Below, one piece after another: positions 19,124-28,265 of a stretch of 64,000 nt of DNA; positions within the stretch are counted from its first letter, which is position 1; the number at the start of each line of letters is the position of its first letter. The position numbers and the translations under genes were made by a program. The notes below the pieces were generated by a model. That model was not told the origin of the DNA. It searched no databases and saw only the letters and a program-made list of their open reading frames with translations. Where the stretch lies: the NCBI RefSeq assembly GCF_017874415.1, contig NZ_JAGGLM010000005.1:1-64000 (forward strand). The letters are read 5' to 3'. Source of the stretch: Clostridium algifaecis. GTDB taxonomy: Bacteria; Bacillota; Clostridia; Clostridiales; Clostridiaceae.

Positions 19124-20230
19124 ATGAAAAAATTAAAATTTGCTATAATTGGATGTGGAAGAATTTCATATAAACATATAGAAGCTTTAGCAAACAATAA
19201 AGAAGAAGCAGAGCTTGTATGTACATGTGATGTAATAAAAGAAAAAGCTGAAGGAAGAAGACAGGAATACATAGATAAAATAGGAAAAAATGTTGAAGTA
19301 AAAGTATATACAGATTACAAGGATATGCTTGACAAGGAAGATATAGATGTAGTTACAGTAGCTACTGAGAGTGGTTACCATCCAGAAATTGCGATGTATT
19401 GCATGAATAAGAAGAAAAATGCAATAGTAGAAAAACCAATGGCATTATCCATAGATGATGCTAAAAATATGATAAAGTGTTCTAAGGATAATAATGTAAA
19501 GCTATGTATAAGTCATCAAAATAGATTCAACAAACCAATTCAAAAGTTAAGAAAAGCCGTTTGTGAAAATAGGTTTGGCAGAATTATAAATGGTACATCT
19601 AGAATACTGTGGAACAGGAATATGAGTTATTATGAGCAGGCTCCATGGAGAGGAACATGGAAACTGGATGGTGGAACATTAATGAATCAATGTATTCATG
19701 ACATAGATTTGCTTCAATGGATGCTTGGAGGGGAAATAGATACTGTATATGCACAGTGTGATACATTTATTCGTGATATTGAAGCAGAAGATTTCGGAGC
19801 TATAATTATAAGATTTAAGAATGGAGCTATTGGAATAGTTGAAGGAAGTGCCTGTGTATATCCTAAGAATTTGGAGGAAACTTTAAGTATATTTGGAGAA
19901 AAAGGTGCTGTAGCTATAGGAGGACTTGCAGTAAATAAAATAGAAACATGGAGATTTGCAGATAATAAAGATTGTGAAGATGACATATTGAAAGATCAGG
20001 AAGGCGATCCTGATACTGTATATGGTTTTGGACACATTCCATTATTTAAAGACATGATAGATGCTATAAATAACAACAGACAGCCTCTTGTATCTGGAGA
20101 AGAGGGAATAAAGGGAATGTCTATAATTCTTGCTGCTTACAAGTCAAGATTGACAGGACTTCCAGTTAAGTTTCCATTTGATAATTTTTCTACCATGGAC
20201 ATGGTAAATGTAGATAAAATACATAAATAG
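19124..20230 (+). CDS. Gfo/Idh/MocA oxidoreductase (WbpB/WlbA-like UDP-sugar 3-dehydrogenase)
   Basis: 368 residues. NAD site FAIIGCGRISYKHIEAL at the N-terminus, the family EKP motif (NAIVEKPMAL) and the active-site helix GGTLMNQCIHDIDLLQWMLGG with the conserved His and Asp. This active-site pattern resembles WbpB/WlbA, which oxidises UDP-GlcNAcA at C3 before amination. Gene order between a WbpA-like dehydrogenase and a hexapeptide acetyltransferase supports that role, though the family is broad. The next gene starts about 24 bases on, in one operon. Confidence 0.88.
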   Translation: MKKLKFAIIGCGRISYKHIEALANNKEEAELVCTCDVIKEKAEGRRQEYIDKIGKNVEVKVYTDYKDMLDKEDIDVVTVATESGYHPEIAMYCMNKKKNAIVEKPMALSIDDAKNMIKCSKDNNVKLCISHQNRFNKPIQKLRKAVCENRFGRIINGTSRILWNRNMSYYEQAPWRGTWKLDGGTLMNQCIHDIDLLQWMLGGEIDTVYAQCDTFIRDIEAEDFGAIIIRFKNGAIGIVEGSACVYPKNLEETLSIFGEKGAVAIGGLAVNKIETWRFADNKDCEDDILKDQEGDPDTVYGFGHIPLFKDMIDAINNNRQPLVSGEEGIKGMSIILAAYKSRLTGLPVKFPFDNFSTMDMVNVDKIHK

Positions 20231-20253
20231 TATTGTTAAGAGGAGTTAAAATT

Positions 20254-21003
20254 ATGGATAGATGTTTTATATCTGAAAAAGCAAGTATTGGTAAAAATGT
20301 AAGCTTTGGATACTTCGTAGTTATAGAGGATGGTGCAGTTATAGGAGACAATTGCAGCATTGCTAATAATGTAGTTGTGCACAAAGGAACAGTAGTAGGA
20401 AATGATGTTAGAATTGATGATAATGCAGTTATAGGAAAACAGCCGATGAGGGCGGCAAATAGCATATTTAAGGGCGATGAAAAGTTGCTTGAACCTGCTA
20501 AAATAGGAGAAGGCTCTTTAATAGGAGCAGGTTCTATTGTATATGCAGGGTGCAGCATTGGAGACAAAACTCTGATTGCAGATTTGGCTGTAGTAAGAGA
20601 AAATGTAACTGTAGGTGAAAAAACTATAATTGGTAAAGGTGCTACAATTGAAAACTATTGTACAATAGGATGCAATTGTAAAATACAAACTAATGCATAT
20701 ATAACAGCTTATTCTAAAGTTTCTGATTATGTATTTATAGCACCATGTGTTGTAACATCAAATGACAATTATGCTGCCAGATCAAAAGAAAGATTTGGAA
20801 AATTCAAGGGCGTTACAGTTAAAAAAGGTGGAAGAATAGGAGCAGGTGCAGTTATACTTCCAGGAAAAAATATAGAAGAAGATGGATTTGTTGCAGCAGG
20901 AAGTGTTGTTACAGATGATGTAAAGGCTGAAAGCATAGTAGCAGGAAATCCTGCAAAATATTTTAGAAAAGTACCAGAAGATCAGCTGTTAAAAAATCAG
21001 TAA
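20254..21003 (+). CDS. Left-handed beta-helix (hexapeptide) N-acetyltransferase, WbpD/WlbB-like
   Basis: About 249 residues from ATG 20254, chosen because AGGAG lies 8 bases upstream; TTG 20233 precedes the ribosome site. Nearly the whole protein is imperfect [LIV]-G-x-x-x-x hexapeptide repeats (IGKNVSFGYFVVIEDGAVIGDN through IGAGAVILPGKNI) interrupted by an insertion near residues 60-80. It ends VAGNPAKYFRKV, typical of acyl-CoA sugar N-acetyltransferases. Context predicts 3-N-acetylation of a UDP-amino-uronic acid. It is longer than WbpD (about 190), so the substrate assignment is tentative. Confidence 0.85.
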   Translation: MDRCFISEKASIGKNVSFGYFVVIEDGAVIGDNCSIANNVVVHKGTVVGNDVRIDDNAVIGKQPMRAANSIFKGDEKLLEPAKIGEGSLIGAGSIVYAGCSIGDKTLIADLAVVRENVTVGEKTIIGKGATIENYCTIGCNCKIQTNAYITAYSKVSDYVFIAPCVVTSNDNYAARSKERFGKFKGVTVKKGGRIGAGAVILPGKNIEEDGFVAAGSVVTDDVKAESIVAGNPAKYFRKVPEDQLLKNQ

Positions 21004-21020
21004 TTATTTTGGAGGTTAAT

Positions 21021-22454
21021 ATGCAAAGGATAAATAAGAGTAAGATTATTTATGCAGGTATTATTTTTATATTCTGTATGATTATAGCTCTTCTTAACAA
21101 AGATTATTTTATGAGTGTATTGTTTTTAGTTTGCACTTTTGCAAGTTTATTGGTGTCTAAAAGTGATAATTTTTATGAATATATATATTGTACTTTAATA
21201 GTTTCTGCAATTTTTGAATACACATATTCTATTCCACATAGTTCAAAAATATATGTATTTCATCTTTTCTTAGCAATTTTTACTTTAGCTAATATAGTTA
21301 GAGTTGCTATGGATAGACAAATTATAGCAAGATTTAAAAGCAAATTTATATATTTTTATGCCTTCTTTTTTGTATATATAATTGCAACGTATGCATGGGC
21401 AATTAACAGGGGAGCAGTAATAAAATATATAGTTATTTATGCAATGATGTTCTTGCTATTAACAAATATAATTATTTTTAACGATAGTAGAAGGAATTTT
21501 AATATTACATTTAGAATATTATTAGTAATGTTTACTGTATCAATAGTTGTTGGAATTGTTGAATTATTATTTGGTACACAATTACCCGTAGTACATTATT
21601 ATGATAGATTTTCACAATATAAACTTTCAGCTATTACTTTATTAGATCTTCATTATAGACCAATATCGTTCTTTTATAATCCAAATAACTATGGAACCTT
21701 TATAACGATATTTATTCCATTTATACTTTATTATGCATTCACATGCAAAGAGAAATTAAAAAAAGTGTTAGCTTTTATACTAATTATTTTGAGTCTTATA
21801 GTATTAGTACTTACGACATCTAGAGCTACTTTTGCGGCAATGGGATTAATACTTTTAGTATATGCATTCATTTTGTTTAAAGAAAAAGGTATTAAAGCTT
21901 TAATTTATCCACTTGTATTTGTATTATGTTTTGGTGCTATTTACAAAAATGCAAAATATTTAACAAGACATACTGATTTAAATACAAAGATGTCTGCCTT
22001 AAATAAGGCTTATTTAAAGGTGGAAAAGGGAGATAATGTAGTAGGAAACGATGGATCTATATATGTAAGGCTTACTATATTGTATGATGTAGTACATGGA
22101 GTAACTACAGATAAACATATAGTTGGATTTGGAGCAGGTAATACCGCTGAATATATTAAATATAAAGGTAATACTCACAAAACATACGATCCTCATGGAT
22201 GGTTCATAGAACTTTTTGGCGATTTTGGTATTCCTTTCACAATCTTATATGTAATATTCTATCTAGCACTTATAAGAGCACTCTATCGAAAGGGAAGATT
22301 AGGTAATAACAATAAATATATATGCTATGGTTTATGTACAGCAACAGCTGGATTTTTCTTTGGAAGCTTTGCACCAAGTTCTGTCACATATTTTCTGCCT
22401 CATTGGATATTATTTGGACTTAGCTTATCTCCATTATTAGAATATAAAGATTGA
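21021..22454 (+). CDS. O-antigen ligase/polymerase family (Wzy-like) membrane protein 1
   Basis: About 477 residues from ATG 21021 (GGAGG upstream). Around ten to twelve hydrophobic segments span the protein, with the large extracytoplasmic loop containing FYNPNNYGTF and the LTTSRATFAAMG segment typical of the Wzy_C/O-antigen ligase superfamily. The role is polymerisation of lipid-linked repeat units outside the membrane, or ligation to the wall. It is one of three such genes in the locus. Confidence 0.85.
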   Translation: MQRINKSKIIYAGIIFIFCMIIALLNKDYFMSVLFLVCTFASLLVSKSDNFYEYIYCTLIVSAIFEYTYSIPHSSKIYVFHLFLAIFTLANIVRVAMDRQIIARFKSKFIYFYAFFFVYIIATYAWAINRGAVIKYIVIYAMMFLLLTNIIIFNDSRRNFNITFRILLVMFTVSIVVGIVELLFGTQLPVVHYYDRFSQYKLSAITLLDLHYRPISFFYNPNNYGTFITIFIPFILYYAFTCKEKLKKVLAFILIILSLIVLVLTTSRATFAAMGLILLVYAFILFKEKGIKALIYPLVFVLCFGAIYKNAKYLTRHTDLNTKMSALNKAYLKVEKGDNVVGNDGSIYVRLTILYDVVHGVTTDKHIVGFGAGNTAEYIKYKGNTHKTYDPHGWFIELFGDFGIPFTILYVIFYLALIRALYRKGRLGNNNKYICYGLCTATAGFFFGSFAPSSVTYFLPHWILFGLSLSPLLEYKD

Positions 22455-22469
22455 AAGGATAAACCTTAA

Positions 22470-24026
22470 ATGAGCAGTTCAGTAAGCAAAGTTATCAAGA
22501 GTGTAAGTATAATTGCTGTTTTAACTCTTTGTACGAGATTTCTAGGGCTTTTAAGAGATGTTATAGTAGCATCAAAGTTTGGAGCTGATTCAAAATTAGA
22601 TACATATTTTGCAGCTTCAAACTTACCTATGATATTATTTATGACAATTGGAACGGCAATAGCTACTACATTGATACCACTTTACAATGATAAACTTAAT
22701 GAAGGAAGAGAAAAAGCATATAGATTTATAAATAATGTTTTAAACTTTTTTATTTTAATCACTCTTATTATAGCTATAATTGGTATGATATTTAGTAAAC
22801 AGGTTGTTGGAATTTTAAATCCAGGGTTTACAGGAAATCAGGTAATCACTACACGAATTTTAACGATAATACTGCTTCCTACATTAATTTTTAATGCTAT
22901 AATTTATATTTTCAATGGGGTTTTGCAATCGGAAGGTAAATTCTCAGTTACGGCACTTAATTCTCTGCCATTAAATGTTATAATAATTGCCTACTTATTT
23001 ATTTTTGGCAGGAAATATGGAATTTTAGGTCTTACTATAGTTACTTTTATAGGTACTTTTGCTCAAATTATTCCGCAAATTCCATATATGCGTAAGGTAG
23101 GATTTAGATATAAACCTTTTTTGGATTTTAAAGATGAACATCTTAAAAAAATGGGAATTATGATACTTCCAGTAATCTTAGGTACAGGTGTACAACAGAT
23201 AAATAGTTTTGTAGAAAGAGCATTTGCTACTAATTTTGGATCAGGAAGTCTTTCAGCTATGAGCTATGCTTATAGGGTATTTACGTTAATTGTAGATATG
23301 TTTGTAGTAGCAATTTCTACAGTAATATATCCAATGATGGCAAAACAAGCTGCTTCAAATAAAATTGATGAAATAAGAGGCACTTTAAAACAATACTTGA
23401 ATTTTTTAATTGTAATTTTAATTCCGGTTTCACTTATAGTTATCTTGCAAAGTAGAAATATTGTATGTATCTTATTTGAAAGAGGAGCATTTACACAAAA
23501 TTCAACATTCATAACTGGGAAACTATTAGGATTTTATACTATAGGACTTCTTGCTTATGGACTTAGGGATTTTTTATGTAAAACTTTTTACACATTGCAG
23601 GATACTAGAACACCAATGATAAATAGTGCGATTGGTATGTTTACTAATATTATACTTATATTTATATTTCAAAAATTTATTGGACTTTATGGATTAGGAC
23701 TTGCAAATGCCACTTCAACTTATATAGCAAGTTTTCTACTTATAATTAGTCTTAGAGTGAAATTAGGACAATTGAAGCTTGAAAATATTTTAAAAACGGG
23801 AATAAAAACTTTAGTTGCATCAGGTGCAATGAGTTTAGTTTTAGTTGGTTTAAATAAATTAATAATGACTAACGATGTATCGAAAATTCTAATTTTAGTA
23901 AAAATATGTATAATATCATTATGTGCTATATTGGTATTTATATTTGTAGGAGCTTTATTAAATATAAAAGAAATTAAAAAAATGATAAGCTTCATTCTAA
24001 ATAAGATAAGAGTAAAATTGAGTTGA
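22470..24026 (+). CDS. MurJ/MviN-type lipid-linked oligosaccharide flippase 1
   Basis: 518 residues, all membrane, with the MurJ N-terminal signature TRFLGLLRDVIVASKFGA and later GLRDFLCKTFYTLQDTRTPM, the MurJ-family loop. MurJ flips lipid II; homologues embedded in capsule clusters are thought to export the cognate undecaprenyl-linked repeat unit. A second, divergent copy lies at 40121. It starts 15 bases after the Wzy gene and the next gene starts 11 bases later, so it is in the same operon. Whether either copy serves peptidoglycan is unknown. Confidence 0.9.
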   Translation: MSSSVSKVIKSVSIIAVLTLCTRFLGLLRDVIVASKFGADSKLDTYFAASNLPMILFMTIGTAIATTLIPLYNDKLNEGREKAYRFINNVLNFFILITLIIAIIGMIFSKQVVGILNPGFTGNQVITTRILTIILLPTLIFNAIIYIFNGVLQSEGKFSVTALNSLPLNVIIIAYLFIFGRKYGILGLTIVTFIGTFAQIIPQIPYMRKVGFRYKPFLDFKDEHLKKMGIMILPVILGTGVQQINSFVERAFATNFGSGSLSAMSYAYRVFTLIVDMFVVAISTVIYPMMAKQAASNKIDEIRGTLKQYLNFLIVILIPVSLIVILQSRNIVCILFERGAFTQNSTFITGKLLGFYTIGLLAYGLRDFLCKTFYTLQDTRTPMINSAIGMFTNIILIFIFQKFIGLYGLGLANATSTYIASFLLIISLRVKLGQLKLENILKTGIKTLVASGAMSLVLVGLNKLIMTNDVSKILILVKICIISLCAILVFIFVGALLNIKEIKKMISFILNKIRVKLS

Positions 24027-24037
24027 GGTGAAAATTA

Positions 24038-25240
24038 ATGAGAATATGTTACATAACATCACAGACACCATATGGAACCGGAGAACAATTTATTCTACCA
24101 GAAGTGCTCAAATTAAAGGAAAAAAATAATGATGTTATTATTATACCAATAAAACCAGAAGCAAAATTAGCAGCGGGTAAAGAACCAGAAGCTATAGCAA
24201 AAGATACAATATATATTCCATTGTTTGCTTTTAAAGTATTTGCAAAAAGTCTTGGATATTTTTTATCTCATCCTGCAAAAGTATTTAATATTGTTTTTAA
24301 GATATTTAAATACTCTGGAACATTTAAAAAAGTGTTGAAGAACTTAGCCGTTTTACCTAAAGGAATAGTTACAGGTATTATAATATCAAAGAAAAATATA
24401 GATCACATCCATTGTCACTGGGCTTCTACACCTTCAACTGTAGGATACATAGCAGCTAGCATATCAAATACAAGTTGGAGTTTTACTTCACATAGATGGG
24501 ATATTGCAGAAAATAACATGCTTGTAGAAAAAGCAAAAACTGCAAAATTTATTCGTGTTATAGATGATCCTGGATATAACGAAATGATAGGATTTATTGG
24601 TGAAGAAAACAAAAATAAGTGTACAAAAATCCATGTTGGTGTGAATATGTCATCATCCAGTGAATTTTTTAGAGAGAAGAGAGACAATTTTATCATTGTT
24701 ATGGCTGCAAACTTTATTGATAAAAAAGGTCATATATATTTACTCAAGTCGTTAATAAATATAAAGGATAAAGGATATAAGGTGTATTGTCATTTTTATG
24801 GTGATGGACCATTAGAAGAAAGCCTAAAGAATAAGGCAAAAGAATATAATGTAGATGATATGGTATCATTTGATGGAAAGATTGCACATGATAAACTTAT
24901 CAAACAGTATACAGATGGAAAAGTAGATTGTGTTGTTCTTCCAAGCATTGTTACAGAAGACGGAGAAAAAGAGGGAATACCAGTATCATTAATGGAAGCA
25001 ATGGCCGCAAAAGTACCGGTAATATCAACTAATACAGGTGGTATTTATGAGCTTCTTCGGGATAATTGCGGTATTCTGATTGAGCAAAAAAATGCTAAAC
25101 AACTAGAGGAAGGCATTGAAAAATTAATTAATAGTAAAGAATTGCAAAAACAAATAGCAGAAAATGGTTATAAAATGGTTATAAATGAGTTTTATATTTC
25201 GACTATAGTTGATAGAATGGCTAAGCTTTTTAAAGACTAA
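24038..25240 (+). CDS. GT4 family glycosyltransferase
   Basis: 400 residues, GT-B fold. The donor-binding C-terminal domain shows HFYGDGPLEESLKNKA and the retaining GT4 E-x7-E region VTEDGEKEGIPVSLMEAMAA followed by VPVISTNTGGIYELL. The N-terminal acceptor domain contains HIHCHWASTPSTVGY. There is no membrane segment; it would add a sugar to the lipid-linked repeat unit at the inner membrane face. Donor and acceptor are not predictable. GAGGTG ribosome site. Confidence 0.9.
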   Translation: MRICYITSQTPYGTGEQFILPEVLKLKEKNNDVIIIPIKPEAKLAAGKEPEAIAKDTIYIPLFAFKVFAKSLGYFLSHPAKVFNIVFKIFKYSGTFKKVLKNLAVLPKGIVTGIIISKKNIDHIHCHWASTPSTVGYIAASISNTSWSFTSHRWDIAENNMLVEKAKTAKFIRVIDDPGYNEMIGFIGEENKNKCTKIHVGVNMSSSSEFFREKRDNFIIVMAANFIDKKGHIYLLKSLINIKDKGYKVYCHFYGDGPLEESLKNKAKEYNVDDMVSFDGKIAHDKLIKQYTDGKVDCVVLPSIVTEDGEKEGIPVSLMEAMAAKVPVISTNTGGIYELLRDNCGILIEQKNAKQLEEGIEKLINSKELQKQIAENGYKMVINEFYISTIVDRMAKLFKD

Positions 25241-25337
25241 AAGCTTAGTGTAATATAAAAATTTGAATTTAATTTTTGTGGAGGATTTGCTTGTAATAGT
25301 AAATCCTTATAAATATTTAAAATTGGGAGAATATTTT

Positions 25338-26588
25338 ATGAAGAATAGAAACAGTTTATTTTGCTATCTCATAGTAATGTATATGCTATTACTTGTGCTA
25401 TTTCAAAGTAAATATGTATTTAAAGGCATACCTATTAATGGTGATGCTGTGCTTGGGATTATAATAGTTATTTATCTTATTTCAATATTGATAAACAAGA
25501 ATGTAAGAAGTAACTTTATTTATGGAATAAGGGATTTTTTTAAAGATTATTTAAATATATTTATCTCATTGTGGATATTAATTTTATTTGTTTCAATATC
25601 CTATGCAAAAGATAAAGGATTGGCAGCAGGGGAGAGTGTAAGATTTTTATCTTATGTTGTACTTTACTTTATAATTGTATATGAAATAAATAATTTAAAA
25701 TTATTTCAGAAACTAATCAAAGTTTATTTATTATTATCATCTTTAGTTGGGATTATAGGTATTTTTGATTTTATTTCAGGAATAGGAACAATTCAAAAAA
25801 ATGGCCTGACATCGGAGTTGAGAGTAGCATCTACTCTTGAAAATTCTAATAACCTGGGTGCATTTTTTGTATTTGCAATATTTCCTATGATTATATTATT
25901 ATTTAAAGAAAAGATTAAATTTAATAAATTATTATATTTGATTGGAACTATAATATGTTTTTTAAATATAGTTTTTAGTGGTTCAAGAAATGCATGGGTA
26001 GGTCTCATAGTTGGAATTTTCATTCTTACAATATCATATAGTATTAAGTTTATAAGTGTTTTTGGTGTGTTAGGCGTTCTTGCATTTGTTATACCACAAG
26101 TTGGAAACAGGATAAGGCAGATATTTGATGCATCTCAAAACGAGTCAAGAGTAAGATTATGGAAAATTGCACTTCTTATGATTAAAGATAAGCCTGTACT
26201 TGGTGTAGGAAGTGGAAACTACAGAGCAATGTATGATACATATCAAGCAAAAGTTCCAGAAATGGGATATGGAGCATATGATAAATTTCATCCACACAAT
26301 GTATATTTAAAATCTCAATGTGAGCTTGGAATTTTAGGATCTGTCTCAATTATAGGAATCATAATATCTTCTATATTGAAGTCAAAGAAGGTTTCAAAAA
26401 TTTATAAAGAAAATAATTTTATAAGTGGATTTTATGAAGGAGCATATGTTTCTTTTTCTGCATTTGCATTTATGAATTTTATTGATAATTTTTTCTCAGC
26501 ACCTAAAGTTATTGCTTTTTTCTGGATAGTTTTAGGAATAGGTCAAGCTCTTATAAAGTATAGAAAAAGAGAATATGAAGAGATATAA
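25338..26588 (+). CDS. O-antigen ligase/polymerase family (Wzy-like) membrane protein 2
   Basis: About 416 residues from ATG 25338 with GGGAGA upstream; an upstream TTG frame from 25263 lacks a ribosome site. Multiple membrane helices, the NSNNLGAFFVFAIFPM segment, SGSRNAWVGLIVG, and the periplasmic-loop histidine region YDKFHPHNVYLKSQCELG identify the Wzy_C/O-antigen ligase superfamily. It ends at a bidirectional terminator and is the last plus-strand gene before the inverted beta-helix gene. Confidence 0.88.
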   Translation: MKNRNSLFCYLIVMYMLLLVLFQSKYVFKGIPINGDAVLGIIIVIYLISILINKNVRSNFIYGIRDFFKDYLNIFISLWILILFVSISYAKDKGLAAGESVRFLSYVVLYFIIVYEINNLKLFQKLIKVYLLLSSLVGIIGIFDFISGIGTIQKNGLTSELRVASTLENSNNLGAFFVFAIFPMIILLFKEKIKFNKLLYLIGTIICFLNIVFSGSRNAWVGLIVGIFILTISYSIKFISVFGVLGVLAFVIPQVGNRIRQIFDASQNESRVRLWKIALLMIKDKPVLGVGSGNYRAMYDTYQAKVPEMGYGAYDKFHPHNVYLKSQCELGILGSVSIIGIIISSILKSKKVSKIYKENNFISGFYEGAYVSFSAFAFMNFIDNFFSAPKVIAFFWIVLGIGQALIKYRKREYEEI

Positions 26589-26590
26589 AT

Positions 26591-26623
26591 AAAAGCTCCC
26601 AAAATATTGAGAGCTTTTATTTT
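26591..26623. terminator. Bidirectional terminator between Wzy-like 2 and the beta-helix gene
   Basis: AAAAGCTC (26591-26598) pairs with GAGCTTTT (26611-26618), with T-runs on both strands, between two convergent stop codons. Confidence 0.75.
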
Positions 26624-26628
26624 GTTAA

Positions 26629-27999
26629 TTACCTGGGTGTATACTGATTATTAAAGAATTGTCCATGCGATTCTTGTGAATATGATCTCCATTTATTATA
26701 ATCAAGAGCTAAACTGTGAGCATATACAACTTTGCTTAAATTTAGTTTGTAATATTTGTTGTAATCCAGTGTATTTTTATCACTTGAGCCAGGACCTGGA
26801 TCCCTGAAGAATATATTGTAATCTGAATTATGAGATCCAAAAGTATTATATGTAAAAGTATTTTGAATTGACGTTGGATCTATTTCTAAATCGTAGGAAG
26901 TATTATTGTAAAAAATATTATTTTTAATGGTGTTGTTATTTGCATTTGTCCACATGGTTAATCCAGTTTTATGATTATTGTATAGAGTATTGTTTGTTAT
27001 AGTAATATTTTTGCCACTGAATGATGAACCATTATATAAGTGTATAGCACTTCCGCCATTATCATGTATTTTATTATTATCTATTTTCCAATATTGTGCT
27101 CCACCAGTAATATATATACCATGGTGCCAGTTTCTATCATATTTTAGACCAACATTATGAATATCCGAATTTGTAACAGAACAATTTTGAACATTGCCTT
27201 CTGAGAAGATTGCTGAACAGCCATAATTTGTATCAGTCAAAGGATCTATGCTGTATATTTTAAGATTGTTCATGTTAATGTTATTTGCACCATTTTTTAA
27301 GTATATTCCGGCACTATGATAATTTTGAATGGAAAGTCCATCTATCTTCCAGTAGCTATTACTCTGGAAAACCAGTGCGGAATCTCCGCTAAGAGAATCT
27401 TTTGCCTGTGAACCATCTAAAATTGGTGTTTCACCGGGATAAGCCTTTATTGTATAATAGCTTGAAGCATTACCGGATTTAGTTAAGTCCAGTCTTTCGT
27501 AATATGTACCACCTCTTAATAAAAGAGTATCTCCAGCGTTCATTTTTTCTACAGCTTTAGAAATTGTTTTAAATGGAGATGATGTAGAACCATTATTTGT
27601 GTCATTACCATCAGGTGAGACATAATATGTAGAACCATTTTTTGTTGTGAATTCCATTTTTGTATCGCTGCCAAGCGAATGGTTATCTGTAGATTTAAGA
27701 TCTTTATTTACAACAAGTGTGTATTTTACGCCTTTTTCATATTGATTCAAAGAAGATACACTTAATGTCTTGTTGTCATTACTTTTTTCAAATTGAAGAT
27801 TTAATGCATTATTATTACTATCGTAGATTTTTATTAAATTATTCAAATCCTGGTTATCAAATATAGATTTTGAAAAGTTAATAATCCAGCTTTTATCTAT
27901 ATCTACAGGATCATCGCTGTTAAAGGATGCTGCTTTTGCTGGAAATGAAAATGAGAATAGTAATAATAAAACAAAAAGTGGCTTAAAAATTTTTCTCAT
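26629..27999 (-). CDS. Secreted right-handed beta-helix protein with N-terminal Ig-like domain
   Basis: 456 residues. A signal peptide (MRKIFKPLFVLLLLFSFSFPAKA) has a consensus AxA cleavage site. Residues 30-125 look like an SbsA/Big_5 Ig-like domain. YYVSPDGNDTNNGSTSSPF then marks the start of a DUF1565-type parallel beta-helix with many Asn-rich coils (NNKIHDNGGSAIHLYNG, ITNNTLYNNHKTG, IKNNIFYNNTSY). Such helices are found in polysaccharide lyases, epimerases and hydrolases. Its position in the locus, inverted and with its own promoter, suggests it trims or epimerises the exported polymer. No catalytic residues are claimed. Confidence 0.85.
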   Translation of the reverse strand: MRKIFKPLFVLLLLFSFSFPAKAASFNSDDPVDIDKSWIINFSKSIFDNQDLNNLIKIYDSNNNALNLQFEKSNDNKTLSVSSLNQYEKGVKYTLVVNKDLKSTDNHSLGSDTKMEFTTKNGSTYYVSPDGNDTNNGSTSSPFKTISKAVEKMNAGDTLLLRGGTYYERLDLTKSGNASSYYTIKAYPGETPILDGSQAKDSLSGDSALVFQSNSYWKIDGLSIQNYHSAGIYLKNGANNINMNNLKIYSIDPLTDTNYGCSAIFSEGNVQNCSVTNSDIHNVGLKYDRNWHHGIYITGGAQYWKIDNNKIHDNGGSAIHLYNGSSFSGKNITITNNTLYNNHKTGLTMWTNANNNTIKNNIFYNNTSYDLEIDPTSIQNTFTYNTFGSHNSDYNIFFRDPGPGSSDKNTLDYNKYYKLNLSKVVYAHSLALDYNKWRSYSQESHGQFFNNQYTPR

Positions 28000-28034
28000 A
28001 TGCTTGCTCCTTTCAATTGATGATTAATAGTACT

Positions 28035-28063
28035 ATTATAAAGTAATTGAATACTAATAACAA
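28035..28063 (-). promoter_or_regulatory. Promoter for the beta-helix gene
   Basis: Read on the minus strand, TTGTTA (28063-28058) is followed after exactly 17 bases by TATAAT (28040-28035), about 36 bases upstream of the ATG; AAGGAGC is the ribosome site. The remaining 28064-28265 is AT-rich and includes a plus-strand TATAAT at 28160-28165 that could restart transcription for the downstream genes. Confidence 0.65.
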
Positions 28064-28265
28064 TATTAAAAAATTGTTAACATATGAAAAATAAAAGTAA
28101 ATATATTATAAACATTCAAAAATGTAAGGTATTTTAATGCTGTACTTTTTTTAACGTGATATAATAATATTTAGGTTTATTTCATAAGTTAAGATAATTC
28201 TAATAAAGTGGTTAAAATATATAATGAAATAATAAATATATAAATTTGCATTTGGCGGTGAAATT

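Noticed and set aside
26629-27999. Adhesin or phage tail-spike.
   Set aside because: There is a signal peptide but no anchor, LPxTG or repeats, and no phage genes nearby; a polymer-processing role fits the context better.
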